A stretch of 64,000 nucleotides of DNA, taken from positions 1 to 64,000 of the forward strand of contig CACGWH010000001.1 of NCBI GenBank assembly GCA_902576765.1, given 5' to 3'. Every line of letters starts with the position of its first letter. Position 1 is the first letter of the stretch. Below, one piece after another: positions 44,582 through 54,790 of the stretch. This DNA is from an uncultured Pelagibacteraceae bacterium (GTDB taxonomy: Bacteria > Pseudomonadota > Alphaproteobacteria > Pelagibacterales > Pelagibacteraceae). A program made the translations under genes and the position numbers. The notes beneath the pieces are model-generated. The model was not told the origin of the DNA, ran no database searches, and saw only the letters and a program-made list of their open reading frames with translations.

Positions 44582-47437
44582 ATGATTAAAAAGATAGTTA
44601 TTAAGGGAGCTAAAGAACACAATTTAAAGAATATTTCTTTAGAAATACCAAAAGATAAATTTATTGTAATTACAGGACTATCTGGTTCAGGGAAATCTTC
44701 TCTTGCTTTTGACACAGTCTACGCTGAGGGACAAAGAAGATACGTTGAAAGCTTGTCTGCATACGCAAGACAATTTTTAGACAAGATGAAAAAACCTAAT
44801 GTTGACCTGATAGAAGGATTAAGTCCTGCAATATCAATTGAACAAAAAAATACATCGAAAAATCCCAGATCAACTGTTGCTACTGTAACAGAGATTTATG
44901 ACTATATGAGAGTTTTATATGCTAGAGCTGGTATTCCTTATTCACCATTTACTGGTAAACCAATAGAATCGCAAACTGTATCTCAAATAGTAGATAAAAT
45001 TAAACAATTACCAAAAAAATCTACAATATATCTATATGCGCCAGTAGTAAGAGGACGTAAAGGCGAATATAAAAAAGAAATTTTAAGTTTTAAAAAAAGA
45101 GGATTTAGAAAAATAAAAATTGATGAAATTCTATATGATATTGAAAAAGTACCCGAGCTCAATAAGAAAGTAAAACATGATATCTCAGTACTTGTTGATA
45201 GAATAATTTTAAACTCCTCATTAGGAAATAGATTAGCAGAGTCTATAGAAACATCTGTAAACTTAGCTAACGGCTTATTATTTGTCGAGTATGAAGATGA
45301 AACTTTACCAAAAAAATTTAGAAAATTAGAGAAACTTATTTTTTCCACTAAATTTGCTTGCCCAGAAAGTGGATTTACCATTGAGGAGATTGAGCCTAGA
45401 TTATTTTCATTTAATAGTCCTTTTGGAGCTTGTGAAGAATGTGAGGGTATTGGTATCAAGCTTAATGTTGATCCAAATTTAGTTATACCCAATGAAAAAA
45501 AAAGTATTGCTGATGGAGCAATTGAACCATGGGCAAAAACTACAACTTTATATTACGCTCAAACATTATCATCTTTGGCTAAACATTATGGATTTTCCTT
45601 AGATGATAAATGGTCAAAATTACCAAAAAAGATAAAAGATATCATACTTTATGGATCGGATGATGAAGAGATTAAATTTTCATACGATGACGGTTATGAA
45701 AAATATTCTCATAAGAAAACTTTTGAAGGAGTTATCAATAATCTTGAGAGAAGATATTTAGAGACAGATAGTGACTGGAAAAGAGAGGAAATTTCCCAAT
45801 ATCAATCAGATACAAAATGTGAAAGATGTAATGGATATAGACTAAAAGATGAAGCATTGTGTGTGAAAATTGATGGCCTAAATATCAGTGAGGTTACAGA
45901 AAAATCAATTTTAGATGCAACTAATTGGTTTGAAAACTTAAAGAATAAATTAGATAAAAGACAAGTAAAAATAGCAGAACATATTTTAAAAGAAATAAAT
46001 GAAAGATTAAATTTTTTACTTAATGTAGGATTAGATTATCTAACACTTTCTCGAGAGTCCGGTACACTCTCAGGTGGTGAGGCTCAAAGAATTAGATTAG
46101 CTTCTCAAATAGGATCTGGTTTGACTGGTGTTTTGTATGTATTAGATGAACCTTCAATTGGTTTACATCAAAAAGATAATGTTAAACTTATAAATGCTTT
46201 AAAAAGATTGAGAGATTTAGGAAATACAGTGGTTGTTGTTGAACATGACACTGAAACAATGGAAAATGCTGATCATATTATTGATTTAGGTCCAGAAGCT
46301 GGTAATAACGGAGGTCAGGTTGTAGCTCAAGGATCTATAAAAGACATTACTCAAAATAAAAACAGCATCACTGGTAAATATTTATCAAATAAATTTAAAA
46401 TCGAAATACCAAAGAAAAGACGACTTGCTAAAAATGGAAGATTTTTAGAAATTACAGGTGCTACAGGTAACAATTTAGATAATGTAAATTTAAAAATTCC
46501 TTTAGGAAGTTTAACTTGTGTAACAGGTGTATCAGGAAGTGGAAAATCTACTTTGGTGTTACAAACATTATACAATGCATTGAATCTTACGTTGAATAAT
46601 AATAAATCAAGAAAAATTCCAAAACCATTTAAAGGATTCAAAGGCACAGAACTAGTTGATAAAATTATTGATATAGATCAATCCCCTATAGGAAGAACTC
46701 CAAGATCAAACCCAGCTACTTATACAGGAGCCTTTGGTCCGATAAGAGATTGGTTTACAAGTTTGCCAGAGTCTAAAACAAGAGGTTACAAACCTGGGAG
46801 ATTTTCATTTAATGTAAAAGGTGGTAGATGTGAAGCCTGTGAGGGAGATGGAGTAATTACATATGAAATGCATTTTCTACCAGATGTTTATATTCAATGT
46901 GATGAGTGTAAAGGAACAAGATATAATCGAGAAACTTTAGAAATAAAATTTAAAGACAAAAGTATTGCAGATGTTTTAAATATGACTGTTGATGAGGGTT
47001 GTGAATATTTTGAAAATATTTCGAATATAAAAACTAAACTTTTAACACTCAAAAAAGTTGGTTTAGGATACATAAAAATTGGTCAACAAGCCACAACACT
47101 ATCAGGAGGTGAGGCTCAAAGAATTAAACTGGCTAAAGAGTTATCAAAAAGATCTACTGGAAGAACAATGTATATATTAGACGAACCTACGACAGGTTTA
47201 CACCAACATGACATTAAAAAATTACTTGAAATTCTCCATACTTTTGTTGCCTTAGGAAATACAGTAGTAGTTATAGAACACAATTTAGATGTTATAAAAA
47301 CTGCAGATTATATTGTTGATATGGGCCCAGAGGGAGGTGTTAAGGGTGGTAAAATTATCGCAGAAGGAAAACCAGAGGAAATTTGTAAAATCGATAAGAG
47401 TTATACAGGTAAATTTTTAAAACCTCTTTTGAATTAG
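44582..47437 (+). CDS. uvrA: Excinuclease ABC subunit A
   Basis: 951-residue damage-recognition ATPase of nucleotide excision repair. Two ABC ATPase units are present: P-loops GLSGSGKSS (residues 33-41) and GVSGSGKST (near 653), signature motifs [12 protein letters not shown] and [12 protein letters not shown]. Zinc fingers are the [12 protein letters not shown] and CERCNGYR pairs in the first half and CEACEGDG ... [10 protein letters not shown] in the second. Length is typical. It stands alone as a transcription unit before the PuuD-like gene. Confidence 0.97.
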   Translation: MIKKIVIKGAKEHNLKNISLEIPKDKFIVITGLSGSGKSSLAFDTVYAEGQRRYVESLSAYARQFLDKMKKPNVDLIEGLSPAISIEQKNTSKNPRSTVATVTEIYDYMRVLYARAGIPYSPFTGKPIESQTVSQIVDKIKQLPKKSTIYLYAPVVRGRKGEYKKEILSFKKRGFRKIKIDEILYDIEKVPELNKKVKHDISVLVDRIILNSSLGNRLAESIETSVNLANGLLFVEYEDETLPKKFRKLEKLIFSTKFACPESGFTIEEIEPRLFSFNSPFGACEECEGIGIKLNVDPNLVIPNEKKSIADGAIEPWAKTTTLYYAQTLSSLAKHYGFSLDDKWSKLPKKIKDIILYGSDDEEIKFSYDDGYEKYSHKKTFEGVINNLERRYLETDSDWKREEISQYQSDTKCERCNGYRLKDEALCVKIDGLNISEVTEKSILDATNWFENLKNKLDKRQVKIAEHILKEINERLNFLLNVGLDYLTLSRESGTLSGGEAQRIRLASQIGSGLTGVLYVLDEPSIGLHQKDNVKLINALKRLRDLGNTVVVVEHDTETMENADHIIDLGPEAGNNGGQVVAQGSIKDITQNKNSITGKYLSNKFKIEIPKKRRLAKNGRFLEITGATGNNLDNVNLKIPLGSLTCVTGVSGSGKSTLVLQTLYNALNLTLNNNKSRKIPKPFKGFKGTELVDKIIDIDQSPIGRTPRSNPATYTGAFGPIRDWFTSLPESKTRGYKPGRFSFNVKGGRCEACEGDGVITYEMHFLPDVYIQCDECKGTRYNRETLEIKFKDKSIADVLNMTVDEGCEYFENISNIKTKLLTLKKVGLGYIKIGQQATTLSGGEAQRIKLAKELSKRSTGRTMYILDEPTTGLHQHDIKKLLEILHTFVALGNTVVVIEHNLDVIKTADYIVDMGPEGGVKGGKIIAEGKPEEICKIDKSYTGKFLKPLLN

Positions 47438-47463
47438 AAAAAAAATGTTATAATGTATTTCAA

Positions 47464-48066
47464 ATGGGTAATTTATTATCATCATTATCAAAAACAATTC
47501 ATGCTTCACTAGCTTTAGCAATTATTTTATTTTTGGGCTTCTTTTATCAAAATGACGGATTTAGTTTTGATAGATTATTTTGGAGCTGGATAGCAAGGTA
47601 TACTCATGTTCTAGTCGGGATAATGTGGATAGGTTTACTTTGGTATTTCAATTTTGTTCAAATCCCCAATATGGCAAAAATTCCTGACGAACAAAAACCA
47701 GCTATAGGTAAAGTGATTGCGCCAGCAGCATTATTTTATTTTAGATGGGCTGCTGCTTTTACAGTGTTGTCTGGATTGATATTAGCAGGTCTTAATGGAT
47801 ATCTGCATGACGCTATGACATTAAGTATTGGCTCTGGAATTCCAAAACATACGGCAATAGGGATTGGAATGTGGTTAGGGCTAATAATGGCATTTAATGT
47901 TTGGTTTGTTATTTGGCCTAATCAAAAAAGAGCTTTAGGAATTGTTGAGTGTGAACCTGATCTAAAGGCCAAATCTGCTAGAACTGCAATGTTATTCTCA
48001 AGAACAAATACTCTACTCTCTGTGCCTATGTTACTAACGATGGTTGCAGCACAAAATTTATATTAA
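47464..48066 (+). CDS. PuuD-like (urate hydroxylase N-domain) membrane protein
   Basis: 200 residues with about five membrane helices. Family marks are RYTHVLVGIMWIGLLWYFNFVQIPNMAKI, the FRWAAAFTVLSGLILAG helix, and GIGMWLGLIMAFNVWFVIWPNQKRALG. This matches the membrane domain of PuuD-type urate hydroxylases, but the C-terminal cytochrome c domain is absent and no purine genes adjoin. It may therefore be a related haem or quinone protein. Its stop overlaps the secF stop by 4 bases. Confidence 0.72.
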   Translation: MGNLLSSLSKTIHASLALAIILFLGFFYQNDGFSFDRLFWSWIARYTHVLVGIMWIGLLWYFNFVQIPNMAKIPDEQKPAIGKVIAPAALFYFRWAAAFTVLSGLILAGLNGYLHDAMTLSIGSGIPKHTAIGIGMWLGLIMAFNVWFVIWPNQKRALGIVECEPDLKAKSARTAMLFSRTNTLLSVPMLLTMVAAQNLY

Positions 48067-48950
48067 CTTTTATCATCCTCTCTCAATATCGTTTTTTGTG
48101 AAACATTTAATCTAACTAGTATTGTATTGGCAATATATATTGAGGAATAAGTACCAAATATTACACCAAAAATCATAGCAAGAGAAAAACCTTTAAGAAT
48201 TTCACCTCCAAAAAAGAAGATGGATAATAAAGCAAGTAATGTAGTAACTGAGGTAATTAAGGTCCTTGATAAAGTTTCATTAATTGAAATATTTGTTAGT
48301 TCAAAAATTTTAATATCTGAATATTTTCTTAAATTTTCTCGAACTCTATCAAAAATTACAACCGTATCATTCATGGAGTATCCAACAATAGTCAATACAG
48401 CAGCTATGATAGACAAATTTATTTCTAAACCCAATAAAGAAAACAAACCAAGAGTAACGATTACATCGTGAAACAAAGCTGCTATAGCTCCAAGGCTAAA
48501 TTGCCATTCAAATCTAATCCAAATGTAAATTAACATTAAAATAAGTGCTACCGATATAGCTATAACTCCAGATCTTAATAATTCTTTACTTACTTTTGGA
48601 CCAACATTTTCAACTCTTCTAAAATTAAAATTATTTCCAAAGGATTTATCTAAATTTATTTTTATTTCTTCAATAATTTTTTTGTTTTCATTATTTTCAA
48701 ATTTAATTAAAAAATCCGTATCATTGCCAAAATTTTTAACAGAAACATCTCCTAGATCCATTTGACTCAAATTATCTCTTAATGAAGATACATTAATTTT
48801 TGTATCATTTGACCTTAACTCAATTAGTGTTCCTCCTTTAAAATCTATTCCAAAATTTAATCCTTTGAAAATGAGGAATAATAATGAAATCACAACTAAA
48901 GAAACTGATAATAGATTAAATTTATTATAGTATTTATTAAAAGCTATCAT
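48063..48950 (-). CDS. secF: Protein translocase subunit SecF
   Basis: 295-residue RND-type helper of the Sec pathway. GIDFKGGTLIELR follows helix 1, the periplasmic domain covers about residues 40-125, and the membrane part carries FHDVIVTLGLFSLLGLEINLSIIAAVLTIVGYSMNDTVVIFDRVREN, the diagnostic segment with the functionally important Asp and Arg. RTLITSVTTLLALLSIFFFGG is the last conserved block. It adjoins secD directly. Confidence 0.96.
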   Translation of the reverse strand: MIAFNKYYNKFNLLSVSLVVISLLFLIFKGLNFGIDFKGGTLIELRSNDTKINVSSLRDNLSQMDLGDVSVKNFGNDTDFLIKFENNENKKIIEEIKINLDKSFGNNFNFRRVENVGPKVSKELLRSGVIAISVALILMLIYIWIRFEWQFSLGAIAALFHDVIVTLGLFSLLGLEINLSIIAAVLTIVGYSMNDTVVIFDRVRENLRKYSDIKIFELTNISINETLSRTLITSVTTLLALLSIFFFGGEILKGFSLAMIFGVIFGTYSSIYIANTILVRLNVSQKTILREDDKS

Positions 48951-50504
48951 CTAAATTAACCCTTCTTTTTGTTTATTTTTTGAAACGTAAATAACAGTCA
49001 ATAATCTTGCTATAAAATAAACTGAAAAAAGTGTTGTAAAAATTCCAACACCTAGCGTTAATGAAAAACCTTTAATAGGTCCTGAACCCATGAAAAATAA
49101 GATTATAGCTGCTAGTAAAGTAGTTATGTTGGCATCAAGTATAGCAGTTCTAGATTTAGTATAACCACTATCAAAAGCTATTAGATTATTTTTTTCATTC
49201 TTTAATTCTTCTTTAATTCTCTCAAAAATTAAAACATTGGCATCAACTGCCATACCTACTGTAAGAATTATACCTGCTATTCCAGGTAATGTTAAAGTTG
49301 CTTCAAATATTGTTAAAACTCCAATCAAAAGAAATAAATTTATTATTAAAGCAATATTAGTTATTAACCCGAATACTTTGTATTTAATAAAGATAAATAA
49401 TATTACTAGAATGAAACCTATTGCCAAAGCAATCATTCCAGCATTAATTGAATCTTGACCTAAATCAGGACCAACAGTTCTTTCCTCAATTATATTTAAA
49501 GGAGCTGGTAACGCCCCAGATCTTAAAAGCAAAGCTAAATCAGTAGCAGATTGAAAAGTAAAACCTCCACTAATTTGACCTGAGCCACTTGCAATCGTAT
49601 CTCTAATAACTGGTGCGCTTATTATTTTCCCATCAAGGACAATAGCTAATTGTTTTCCAATACCTGTTGACGTCGCTTTACCAAATCTTTTAGCTCCTAC
49701 TCTATCAAGAGTAAAAGAGACTATTGTTTCATTAGTTTCACTGTCGACTCTTGGTTGGGCATCTAAAAGATTATCACCACTCATAATTATTCTTTTACTT
49801 ACAAATGCTTCTTCATCGTCTTCCTCAAACTTCAATTTTTCCACACCAAAAGAATCTTCTTTATTATTGGTAACAAATCTGAAAGTTAAATTAGCTGTTT
49901 TTCCCAACAAAGATTTTATTCTCATTGGATCATCTAATCCAGGAAGTTCTACTAATATCCTATCATTGCCACGCTTGAGTATATTTGGTTCATTTGTTCC
50001 TATTTCATCAATTCTTCTTCTGACTATCTCTAAAGCTTGATCTTGAGAGGAAGTTTTTAATTTAACAATTCCTTGTTTAGAAAAATTTACATTAAAAACA
50101 TCATTTACTTCTAGAATTTCTAATTGATGTGATTTAAATCTTGGATAGTAGGGATTTATATCACTTTCTTCAGAATTAAATTGATCTAAAACTTCTTGTT
50201 TAAACTCATCATTTACTGAAAAGGTTAATGTTTGATTTGATAGTTTAAGGTTTTTAAGCCTAATATTTTTTTTTTTAAAATAATTTCTAATGGTAATTGT
50301 TAAATTTTGAAGTTTTTGTTCAATAACTGGAGTATTATCTATCTCTAATAAAAGATAGGATCCACCTTGTAAATCAAGTCCAAGATTTATTTTCTTACTT
50401 AATAAATTATTTTCAAACTTAAAAAAATTTGCTGATGCGATTAAGATAAAAATCAATGAAATTAAAGAAACAACGATAATTCTTAATTTAGAAAAATATA
50501 ACAC
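48951..50504 (-). CDS. secD: Protein translocase subunit SecD
   Basis: 517-residue partner of SecF that uses the proton gradient to pull proteins across. GLDLQGGSYLLLEI is the early motif; the P1 head spans about residues 60-330 with RRRIDEIGTNEP, LVELPGLDDP and ISGGFTFQSATDLALLLRSGALPAPL. The membrane part has TLPGIAGIILTVGMAVDANVLIFERIKEE. Gene order secD-secF behind yajC is standard. Confidence 0.96.
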   Translation of the reverse strand: MLYFSKLRIIVVSLISLIFILIASANFFKFENNLLSKKINLGLDLQGGSYLLLEIDNTPVIEQKLQNLTITIRNYFKKKNIRLKNLKLSNQTLTFSVNDEFKQEVLDQFNSEESDINPYYPRFKSHQLEILEVNDVFNVNFSKQGIVKLKTSSQDQALEIVRRRIDEIGTNEPNILKRGNDRILVELPGLDDPMRIKSLLGKTANLTFRFVTNNKEDSFGVEKLKFEEDDEEAFVSKRIIMSGDNLLDAQPRVDSETNETIVSFTLDRVGAKRFGKATSTGIGKQLAIVLDGKIISAPVIRDTIASGSGQISGGFTFQSATDLALLLRSGALPAPLNIIEERTVGPDLGQDSINAGMIALAIGFILVILFIFIKYKVFGLITNIALIINLFLLIGVLTIFEATLTLPGIAGIILTVGMAVDANVLIFERIKEELKNEKNNLIAFDSGYTKSRTAILDANITTLLAAIILFFMGSGPIKGFSLTLGVGIFTTLFSVYFIARLLTVIYVSKNKQKEGLI

Positions 50505-50520
50505 TTTATTTTTACGAAAT

Positions 50521-50808
50521 TTATTTCTTAATTTCTTGAGAACTCATCAAACTTTGAATACCAGTTCCTCTTATTACCTCTACTGTAACATTGTCAGCGA
50601 TTTCAACTTCAACTTTATCATTATCAACTACTCTAGTAATTACCCCTGTGATACCACCCGATGTAACTACTTTGTCACCTTTTTTTAAACCCTCTACCAT
50701 CGCTTTATGTTCCTTAACTTTTTTTTGTTGAGGTCTTATTAAGAAAAAATAAAAAATAACAAAAATTAATATTAAAGGTATAAACTGACCTATTCCTGAA
50801 CTATCCAT
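50521..50808 (-). CDS. yajC: Preprotein translocase subunit YajC
   Basis: 95-residue single-pass protein. One N-terminal helix (IPLILIFVIFYFFLIRPQQKK) is followed by KEHKAMVEGLKKGDKVVTSGGITGVI, the family signature, and a small beta-rich tail. It associates with SecDF. It lies 16 bases upstream of secD, with serS following on its other side after 55 bases. Confidence 0.96.
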   Translation of the reverse strand: MDSSGIGQFIPLILIFVIFYFFLIRPQQKKVKEHKAMVEGLKKGDKVVTSGGITGVITRVVDNDKVEVEIADNVTVEVIRGTGIQSLMSSQEIKK

Positions 50809-50863
50809 AAAACTCCTTAATTTAAAAATGAATTTTTATACCATCTCACCGCTTAAAACAACT

Positions 50864-52123
50864 TTAATTCAATGAAATCTTTTCCAAATTATTCATATAT
50901 GGTCTTAGTACTTTAGGAACTATTACTGAGCCATCTTTTTGTTGATAATTTTCTAAAATTGCAATTAAGGTTCTTCCCACAGCTAAGCCACTTCCATTTA
51001 AAGTACCAACAAATAAAGTCTCTCTATTTTGGTCTTTATATCTTGCTTTCATCCTGTTGGCTTGAAAAGTCCCACATGAAGAACAAGAAGAAATTTCCCT
51101 ATATCTATTTTCAGAGGGAAGCCATACTTCTAGATCATATGTTTTTTCAGCGCTGAATCCCATATCACCGCTACATAATATTACTTTTCTATAAGGCAGT
51201 TCTAATAAATCAAGAATACCAGTTGCACATTTTGTCATTCTCTCTAATTCTTCCATGCACTTAGATTGTTCAACAATACTTACTAATTCAACTTTATAAA
51301 ATTGATGTTGTCTAATCATACCTTTTGTATCTTTTCCATAACTACCAGCTTCTTTTCTAAAACAAGGAGTAGACGCAACAAATCTCATTGGTAGAGATTT
51401 CAAATCTAAAATTTTTTCCTTAACAATATTTGTTAAAATAACTTCAGCGGTTGGAATTAAAAATTTTCTATCATTTCCCTTATCAATTTTTACTTCAAAT
51501 TGATCATTTTCAAATTTAGGAAGTTGACCTGTGCCAAACATTGTATTTTCGGAGGCTAGTAATGGAGGAGAAATTTCCTCATAACTGTTTTTAGTAATGT
51601 GAATATCTAACATGAAATTTGAAATAGCTCTTTCCAATAGAGCTAATTTATTTTTTACAAAAACAAATCTTGATCCAGTAGTTTTAGTAGCCAAGTCAAA
51701 ATCAAGCATATTGAGATTTTCACCTATTTCATAATGTGATTTTGGATCAAAATCAAATTTAGGTATTTCACCTGATTTACTAACCTCAATATTATCATTT
51801 TCATCTTTTCCAATAGGAACATCAGAATGTGGGGTATTAGGTATGTTAGATAAAATATTTTCCAAGTCTAATTTTATCTTTTGTTGTTTTTCACTAATTT
51901 CATCAATAGATTTAGATATTTCTTTAGATTTAGCAAATAAAGATTTATCTTTTGATTTTGAAATATCTTTTTTTTCTTTTTCTAGTGTTTCTTTTTTTTG
52001 AATAAATTCTCTGTTTTGAATATCTAAATCTTTTAATTTTTTAAAATCAACATTAACAGATCTTTTTTCTAATTTTTTTTCAAAAGAATTAAAATCCTTT
52101 CTTATTTCTTTTAAATTATGCAT
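50864..52123 (-). CDS. serS: Seryl-tRNA synthetase
   Basis: 419-residue class II synthetase. The N-terminal 105 residues form the antiparallel coiled-coil arm that grips the long variable arm of tRNA-Ser. Catalytic motifs: ISPPLLASENTMFGTGQLPKF (motif 1 region), FRKEAGSYGKDTKGMIRQHQFYKVEL (motif 2), and GSGLAVGRTLIAILENYQ (motif 3). FQANRMKARYKD is also typical. It overlaps tatC by 8 bases in the usual tatABC-serS order. Confidence 0.96.
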   Translation of the reverse strand: MHNLKEIRKDFNSFEKKLEKRSVNVDFKKLKDLDIQNREFIQKKETLEKEKKDISKSKDKSLFAKSKEISKSIDEISEKQQKIKLDLENILSNIPNTPHSDVPIGKDENDNIEVSKSGEIPKFDFDPKSHYEIGENLNMLDFDLATKTTGSRFVFVKNKLALLERAISNFMLDIHITKNSYEEISPPLLASENTMFGTGQLPKFENDQFEVKIDKGNDRKFLIPTAEVILTNIVKEKILDLKSLPMRFVASTPCFRKEAGSYGKDTKGMIRQHQFYKVELVSIVEQSKCMEELERMTKCATGILDLLELPYRKVILCSGDMGFSAEKTYDLEVWLPSENRYREISSCSSCGTFQANRMKARYKDQNRETLFVGTLNGSGLAVGRTLIAILENYQQKDGSVIVPKVLRPYMNNLEKISLN

Positions 52124-52886
52124 CAGAATTTTTTAAATTTTTATTCTCTATAATTTTTACAGAAAAAATTGATAATTCATATAAAATTAGTAAAGGAATG
52201 GCTAAACCTATTTGAGTAATTGGATCAGGAGGTGTTAATAATGCTGCGGCTGCAAATATAATCACTACAACATATTTTCTTCTCTTTTTTAAAAAATCAG
52301 AGTCAACTAGTCCAACTCTTGCTAGTAAACTTAAAACAACAGGTAATTGAAAACTTATTCCAAAAGCAAAGATTAATTTCATTACCAAAGAAAGATACTC
52401 ATTTACTTTGGCTTCTAATTGGATAGGTAAATTTGTGGATAAACCCGTACTCTCAAATGATAAAAAAAACTTTATAGCCAATGGCATAATCAAATAATAA
52501 ACTAACATGCCACCCAAAAAAAATAAGATAGGTGTTAATATTAAATAAGGTAAAATTGCAATTTTCTCATGTTTGTAAAGGCCAGGAGCAATAAATTTCC
52601 ATATTTGCATTAAAATGTAAGGGCAAGTAACAAAGAATGCTGTAAAAAAAGAAACTTTTAAATAAGTTAAAAATGTTTCTTGAAGTGCTGTAAATATTAA
52701 TCTTCTATCTGAACCATCATCTTTTACGGCTTTTGCAAAAGGTTCTACTAAAAAACCATACAAATGTTCAGCAAAAAAATAACAAGCAACAAAAAAAATA
52801 ATCAAAAATATAAAACTATTGATTAATCTTTTTCTTAATTCCGCTAAATGACTTATAAAGCCACTATCATTTTCATCATGACTCAT
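52116..52886 (-). CDS. tatC: Sec-independent translocase subunit TatC
   Basis: 256-residue core of the twin-arginine export system, recognising RR signal peptides. It shows FISHLAELRKRLINSFIFLI at the start with the conserved E/LR motif, VEPFAKAV, and six membrane helices, with the FAFGISFQLPVVLSLLARVGLV and RRKYVVVIIFAAAALLTPPDPITQ segments diagnostic. It overlaps tatB by 11 bases. The M48 protease in this window is a plausible client. Confidence 0.96.
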   Translation of the reverse strand: MSHDENDSGFISHLAELRKRLINSFIFLIIFFVACYFFAEHLYGFLVEPFAKAVKDDGSDRRLIFTALQETFLTYLKVSFFTAFFVTCPYILMQIWKFIAPGLYKHEKIAILPYLILTPILFFLGGMLVYYLIMPLAIKFFLSFESTGLSTNLPIQLEAKVNEYLSLVMKLIFAFGISFQLPVVLSLLARVGLVDSDFLKKRRKYVVVIIFAAAALLTPPDPITQIGLAIPLLILYELSIFSVKIIENKNLKNSDA

Positions 52887-53088
52887 CTTTTTTTTCTTCT
52901 TTTTTTTCTATTTTATTTTCTTCGAGGTCAATATTTGAAACCTCACTTTGTATATTATTGATATATTTTTTTGCTGTTCCTATCCAGGAGCCAACTTTTT
53001 TTAACATAATGGGAAAATCTTTGGGTCCAAGGACTACAATAGCTATTGCTACAACTATTAAAATCTCAAACCAGCCAATAGTGGGCAT
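52876..53088 (-). CDS. tatB: Sec-independent translocase subunit TatB
   Basis: 70 residues: a short N-terminal helix with GWFEILIVVAIAIVVLGPKDFP (the conserved E and the GP hinge), an amphipathic helix, and an acidic/Lys tail. TatB joins TatC in the receptor. It is shorter than in gammaproteobacteria. The order tatA-tatB-tatC is kept, with 5 bases to tatA. Confidence 0.92.
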   Translation of the reverse strand: MPTIGWFEILIVVAIAIVVLGPKDFPIMLKKVGSWIGTAKKYINNIQSEVSNIDLEENKIEKKEEKKDES

Positions 53089-53093
53089 GTGAT

Positions 53094-53294
53094 TTATTCT
53101 TTTTTGTTGGTATCTTGATTGTCGTCAGAAATATTTTTAGGTTCGTTCTCATCAGTCACATCTGATGCCATTCCCTTTTTAAAACTTTTTATTCCTTTAG
53201 CTACATCACCCATTAAACTGGATATTTTTCCTCTACCAAACAATAATACGACTAGTATTACAACGATCGCTATTTGCCAAATTCCAATGCTCAT
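53094..53294 (-). CDS. tatA: Sec-independent translocase subunit TatA
   Basis: 66 residues with one N-terminal helix [22 protein letters not shown], the FG hinge, and the amphipathic [16 protein letters not shown] helix, ending in an acidic tail. It forms the pore-like part of the Tat system. First gene of the tatA-tatB-tatC-serS set, 48 bases downstream of scpB. Confidence 0.94.
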   Translation of the reverse strand: MSIGIWQIAIVVILVVLLFGRGKISSLMGDVAKGIKSFKKGMASDVTDENEPKNISDDNQDTNKKE

Positions 53295-53342
53295 AGAAAA
53301 CTTATAACCTTTTTATTAATAATTTAAAAGTCAAATATATTT

Positions 53343-54044
53343 CTATTTTTTTTCTTCCGTGTCGAGAGTGCTACTTAGCATTTCATCAATATTCGAATAA
53401 ATGTCCTCTTTTTTGTCATCTTGCTTTTCTTTATAAAATTTACCTGTTCCAAAGATCGCATTATCTATATTAGTACTATCAATTAAACCTGCTGCACCCA
53501 ATTCATCCACGGTAGGTAAATCTGACAATTTTTGTAAATTAAAATGACTTAGAAAATCATCAGTTGTTTTGTACAAAATTGGTTTACCAGGGACATCTTT
53601 TCTGCCACCAGGTTTAACCCAATTTAGCTCCATTAATATTTCTAATGTATTAGTACCAAAAGCAACTCCTCTAATCTCCTCAATTTCAGCCCTTGTTACA
53701 GGTTGATGATAAACAATTATAGCAAGAGTTTCTATGGCAGCTCGTGATAATTTTTTCTCAACGGTTTTTTCTTGCCTCATTAAATTTGATAAATTAGGTG
53801 AAGTTCTGAAAGACCATTTTTTTGAAATACAAACTAAATTAATTCCACGATCAGAATATTCAGATTGTAATTTTAATAATACTTTTTCAACATCAGTTTT
53901 TTTGGATATTTTACTTTCAATCGTTTCTATATCTAAAGGCTCAGCAGCAGCAAAAACTATACCTTCAATTTCTTTTTCTATCGATGAGAGTTTTGTTGGA
54001 AAATTTATAATATTATCTTTTTTTTTTATCTTTTTTTTTATCAT
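53343..54044 (-). CDS. scpB: Segregation and condensation protein B
   Basis: 233 residues, two winged-helix units: IEGIVFAAAEPLDIETIESKI at the start and RAAIETLAIIVYHQPVTRAEIEEIRGVAFGTNTLEILMELNWVKPGGRKDVPGKPILYKTT in the second, the clearest ScpB signature. It binds ScpA and SMC for chromosome organisation. A Lys/Asp-rich tail follows. It overlaps scpA by 4 bases. Confidence 0.95.
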   Translation of the reverse strand: MIKKKIKKKDNIINFPTKLSSIEKEIEGIVFAAAEPLDIETIESKISKKTDVEKVLLKLQSEYSDRGINLVCISKKWSFRTSPNLSNLMRQEKTVEKKLSRAAIETLAIIVYHQPVTRAEIEEIRGVAFGTNTLEILMELNWVKPGGRKDVPGKPILYKTTDDFLSHFNLQKLSDLPTVDELGAAGLIDSTNIDNAIFGTGKFYKEKQDDKKEDIYSNIDEMLSSTLDTEEKK

Positions 54045-54781
54045 TTATTTTCTTTAATATATATATCATCAAAAAGTTTTTCTTGTTTTATTCTAAGATT
54101 ACCCTCTTTAACTAATTCCAGAGAACCAGCAAATATACCAGCTTTACCTGTTCGCTTATATTTTAAACTACTTTTAAAATTTTCAGGTATCAAATCATCT
54201 AATTTTTTCCAGTCAATTAATTTACCAAAAAATTCCTTAATAGTTTTTATACCCTCTTCTGTAGTAAATACTGGTAATTTTGGGATATTCATTTTTTGAA
54301 AATCTTTTGTCATTAACACAGTCGAATAAGCTTTTAATAGTTCAAATAAATTTATTTTATATTCACTATTATAAATTGGTTTTATTCCTATTCTCATTCC
54401 TCTTGTTCTAATTTCTCTACCTAGTCTTTTTCTTTTCAACATTTGATCTGATAATAATCTTATAAGTTCAAGTTTTTTGAGCTGAAGTTTCAATTTCTCC
54501 GCAACTTCTTGAACTTTAAATTCCTCTTCAGGTGTACCTGGTAACAATAATTTAGATTTCAAATAAGCTAACCAAGTAGCCATTAATAAATATTCTGAGG
54601 CAATTTCCAAATTTAAATTTTTTTCTTTAGTTATAAAATCATGAAATTGATCTGCTAATTTTGTAATTGATATATCCTCTAAATTAACCTTTTGAGCTTT
54701 AGCTAAATCTAAAAGAACATCTAAAGGACCATTGTAGTTATCTACATCAACTTTAAATAAAGCAGAATCATTTTCGTTCAT
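54041..54781 (-). CDS. scpA: Segregation and condensation protein A
   Basis: 246-residue kleisin of the SMC-ScpAB complex. The N-terminus FKVDVDNYNGPLDVLLDLAKAQKVNLEDISITKLADQF and EYLLMATWLAYLKSKLLLP are diagnostic. The C-terminal winged helix (about 170-235) ends in AGIFAGSLELVKEGNLRIKQEKLFDDIYIK. It sits between nagZ and scpB, which is the standard alphaproteobacterial order. Confidence 0.95.
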   Translation of the reverse strand: MNENDSALFKVDVDNYNGPLDVLLDLAKAQKVNLEDISITKLADQFHDFITKEKNLNLEIASEYLLMATWLAYLKSKLLLPGTPEEEFKVQEVAEKLKLQLKKLELIRLLSDQMLKRKRLGREIRTRGMRIGIKPIYNSEYKINLFELLKAYSTVLMTKDFQKMNIPKLPVFTTEEGIKTIKEFFGKLIDWKKLDDLIPENFKSSLKYKRTGKAGIFAGSLELVKEGNLRIKQEKLFDDIYIKENK

Positions 54782-54790
54782 TAGATAATA

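Noticed and set aside
44983..45492. 169-residue minus-strand frame inside uvrA
   Set aside because: uvrA is intact and conserved across the region; the reverse frame is a shadow with no recognisable domain.
46351..46647. 98-residue minus-strand frame in the second half of uvrA
   Set aside because: It is a shadow of conserved ATPase sequence without a start context of its own.
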